From: Burkholderiales bacterium
Lineage (GTDB): Bacteria > Pseudomonadota > Gammaproteobacteria > Burkholderiales > CAIKXV01
NCBI GenBank assembly: GCA_014379045.1
Contig: JACMMK010000086.1
Location: forward strand, 1 to 5,133
Direction of reading: 5' to 3'
Length of the DNA stretch: 5,133 nucleotides
Positions 4,466 to 5,133 of this stretch are shown one piece after another (within the stretch, counting starts at the first letter, position 1; each line of letters starts with the position of its first letter). The notes under the pieces are model-generated. The model did no database searches. It saw nothing but the letters and a program-made list of their open reading frames with translations, and was not told where the DNA came from. Position numbers and translations under genes: made by a program.

Positions 4466-5133
4466 GACCGGGTCTCCTGTAGGTTCGTTTCGATGCGCGT
4501 TTCGATCCGCGCTTCGCGCCGATCGCGTGCGCGCGCCTCGGCGCTGCGGGTGCCGGTGTCGCCGAAACCGCCCCCGCCGGGCGTGCACACCCGAAGGATA
4601 CTGTCTCTGGGCAGACGCACGTCGGCGGCGGCCGACGGCAGCACGCGTTCGTCGGATCGGCCGGGATTGAAGATGAACTGCCCGCAGGCGCCGGCAGCCC
4701 CACCCTCCATGCCCTGCGCTTCGACATGCTGGCGCTCGGACGAAAGACTGACCACGATGTCGTCGCCGAGCACGCGGTAGTCGCGGATCACGCCCATTCC
4801 GCCGCGGAACTCGCCATCGCCCCCCGAGCCTTCCCATAACGCATAGCGTTCGATGCGGAACGGAAACGCATGCTCGAGCGCCTCGATCGGCAGGTTCGAC
4901 GCCCCGGACGCATGCACCCTCACGGCGTCCATCCCGTCGCGATTGGCGCGCGCGCCCATGCCGCCGGCGACCGTCTCGTAATTCACGAAATAGGTGTCGT
5001 TGCGCGGATCGCGACCGGCCAGCACCATCAGATGATGCGGGCCGCTGCCGGCGAGCGCGCGCTCAGGCAGCGCCTGCGACAACGCCTTGGCCACCACGTC
5101 GCCGAGCACGCCGCACGAGATCGACCGACAGCC
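4462..5133 (-). CDS. Hydantoinase B / N-methylhydantoinase B family subunit, C-terminal part
   Basis: The frame is open to the window edge, so only the last 223 residues of a protein usually over 500 long are present; the GTG at 5109 is internal. The family signature is clear: NYETVAGGMGARANRDGMD (51-69 of the visible part), NLPIEALE (80-87), FPFRIERYALWEGSGGDGEF then RGGMGVIRDY (90-119), and the terminal TPGGGGFGD (184-192). These proteins pair with a HyuA-type ATPase subunit in ATP-dependent hydantoinases, 5-oxoprolinase and acetophenone carboxylase, opening cyclic amides or carboxylating ketones. The HyuA partner is expected just upstream, outside the window. After TPGGGGFGD comes a 31-residue charged tail with a small RIET-RIET repeat. 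It overlaps the next gene by 4 nt (ATGA). Family is certain; substrate is not. Confidence 0.93.
   Translation of the reverse strand, partial: GCRSISCGVLGDVVAKALSQALPERALAGSGPHHLMVLAGRDPRNDTYFVNYETVAGGMGARANRDGMDAVRVHASGASNLPIEALEHAFPFRIERYALWEGSGGDGEFRGGMGVIRDYRVLGDDIVVSLSSERQHVEAQGMEGGAAGACGQFIFNPGRSDERVLPSAAADVRLPRDSILRVCTPGGGGFGDTGTRSAEARARDRREARIETRIETNLQETRS
4474..4478 (-). promoter_or_regulatory. Ribosome binding site for the class V PLP enzyme
   Basis: AGGAG on the minus strand ends 8 nt before the ATG at 4465-4463. It lies within the last codons of the hydantoinase B gene and fixes the start against the much longer open frame reaching 4837. Confidence 0.7.
4486..4509. repeat. Two 12-bp tandem copies in the hydantoinase B tail
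   Basis: CGTTTCGATGCG (4486-4497) is followed directly by CGTTTCGATCCG (4498-4509), one base different. On the minus strand they encode RIETRIET in the charged tail after the conserved domain. The length is a multiple of three, so the frame is kept; this looks like a small slippage duplication in an unconserved end. Confidence 0.6.

Noticed and set aside
4100..4780. Plus-strand open frame of 226 codons opposite the class V enzyme and hydantoinase B
   Set aside because: Antisense shadow with no motif, crossing the ATGA junction of two genes with clear family signatures.
4466..4837. In-frame N-terminal extension of the class V PLP enzyme to position 4837
   Set aside because: The added residues are arginine-rich shadow sequence overlapping hydantoinase B. 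The ATG at 4465 has a Shine-Dalgarno site and an ATGA overlap.
5107..5109. GTG as the start of a short hydantoinase B protein
   Set aside because: The frame stays open to the window edge, and family proteins are far longer than 215 residues, so this is an internal valine codon.

Overview
The window is GC-rich chromosomal DNA with strong G/C preference at third codon positions. It most likely comes from a betaproteobacterium of the Burkholderiales type: a Bug-family (TctC-like) periplasmic solute-binding protein next to a catabolic operon is typical of Bordetella, Achromobacter, Cupriavidus, Comamonadaceae and relatives. The taxonomic guess is inference. No rRNA, tRNA, CRISPR, transposase or phage gene was seen.

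Almost everything lies on the minus strand as one probable operon, read from the right edge to the left. In transcription order it holds: (1) the C-terminal 223 residues of a hydantoinase B / N-methylhydantoinase B / acetophenone-carboxylase-type subunit, cut by the window edge (4462-5133); (2) a class V PLP aminotransferase-fold enzyme (3221-4465), overlapping the first gene by ATGA; (3) a threonine-synthase-like fold-type II PLP enzyme (2073-3215), 5 nt downstream; (4) a 90-nt spacer with a strong stem-loop and a possible 30-codon ORF that joins both flanking genes almost without a gap; (5) a maleate isomerase / arylmalonate decarboxylase-like member of the Asp/Glu racemase superfamily with two active-site cysteines (1215-1982); (6) a Bug solute-binding protein with a clear signal peptide (165-1130), after an 84-nt spacer.

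At the left edge, positions 2-85 look like the last 27 codons of an unrelated plus-strand gene converging on the operon. Two inverted repeats between the converging genes (75-95 and 95-137) may form the transcription end region.

Taken together the set looks like a peripheral catabolic operon. A Bug protein would capture a carboxylate or amide in the periplasm. An ATP-dependent hydantoinase-type enzyme, two PLP enzymes and a cofactor-free isomerase or racemase would then convert a cyclic amide or amino-acid-like compound. Each family is recognisable, but the substrate cannot be read from the sequence, and I do not know a characterised pathway with exactly this gene set. Two enzymes depart from their best-known relatives: the threonine-synthase-like protein has no N-terminal zinc-binding cysteines, and the class V enzyme lacks the cysteine-desulfurase catalytic cysteine. 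Neither should be annotated by its nearest textbook name.
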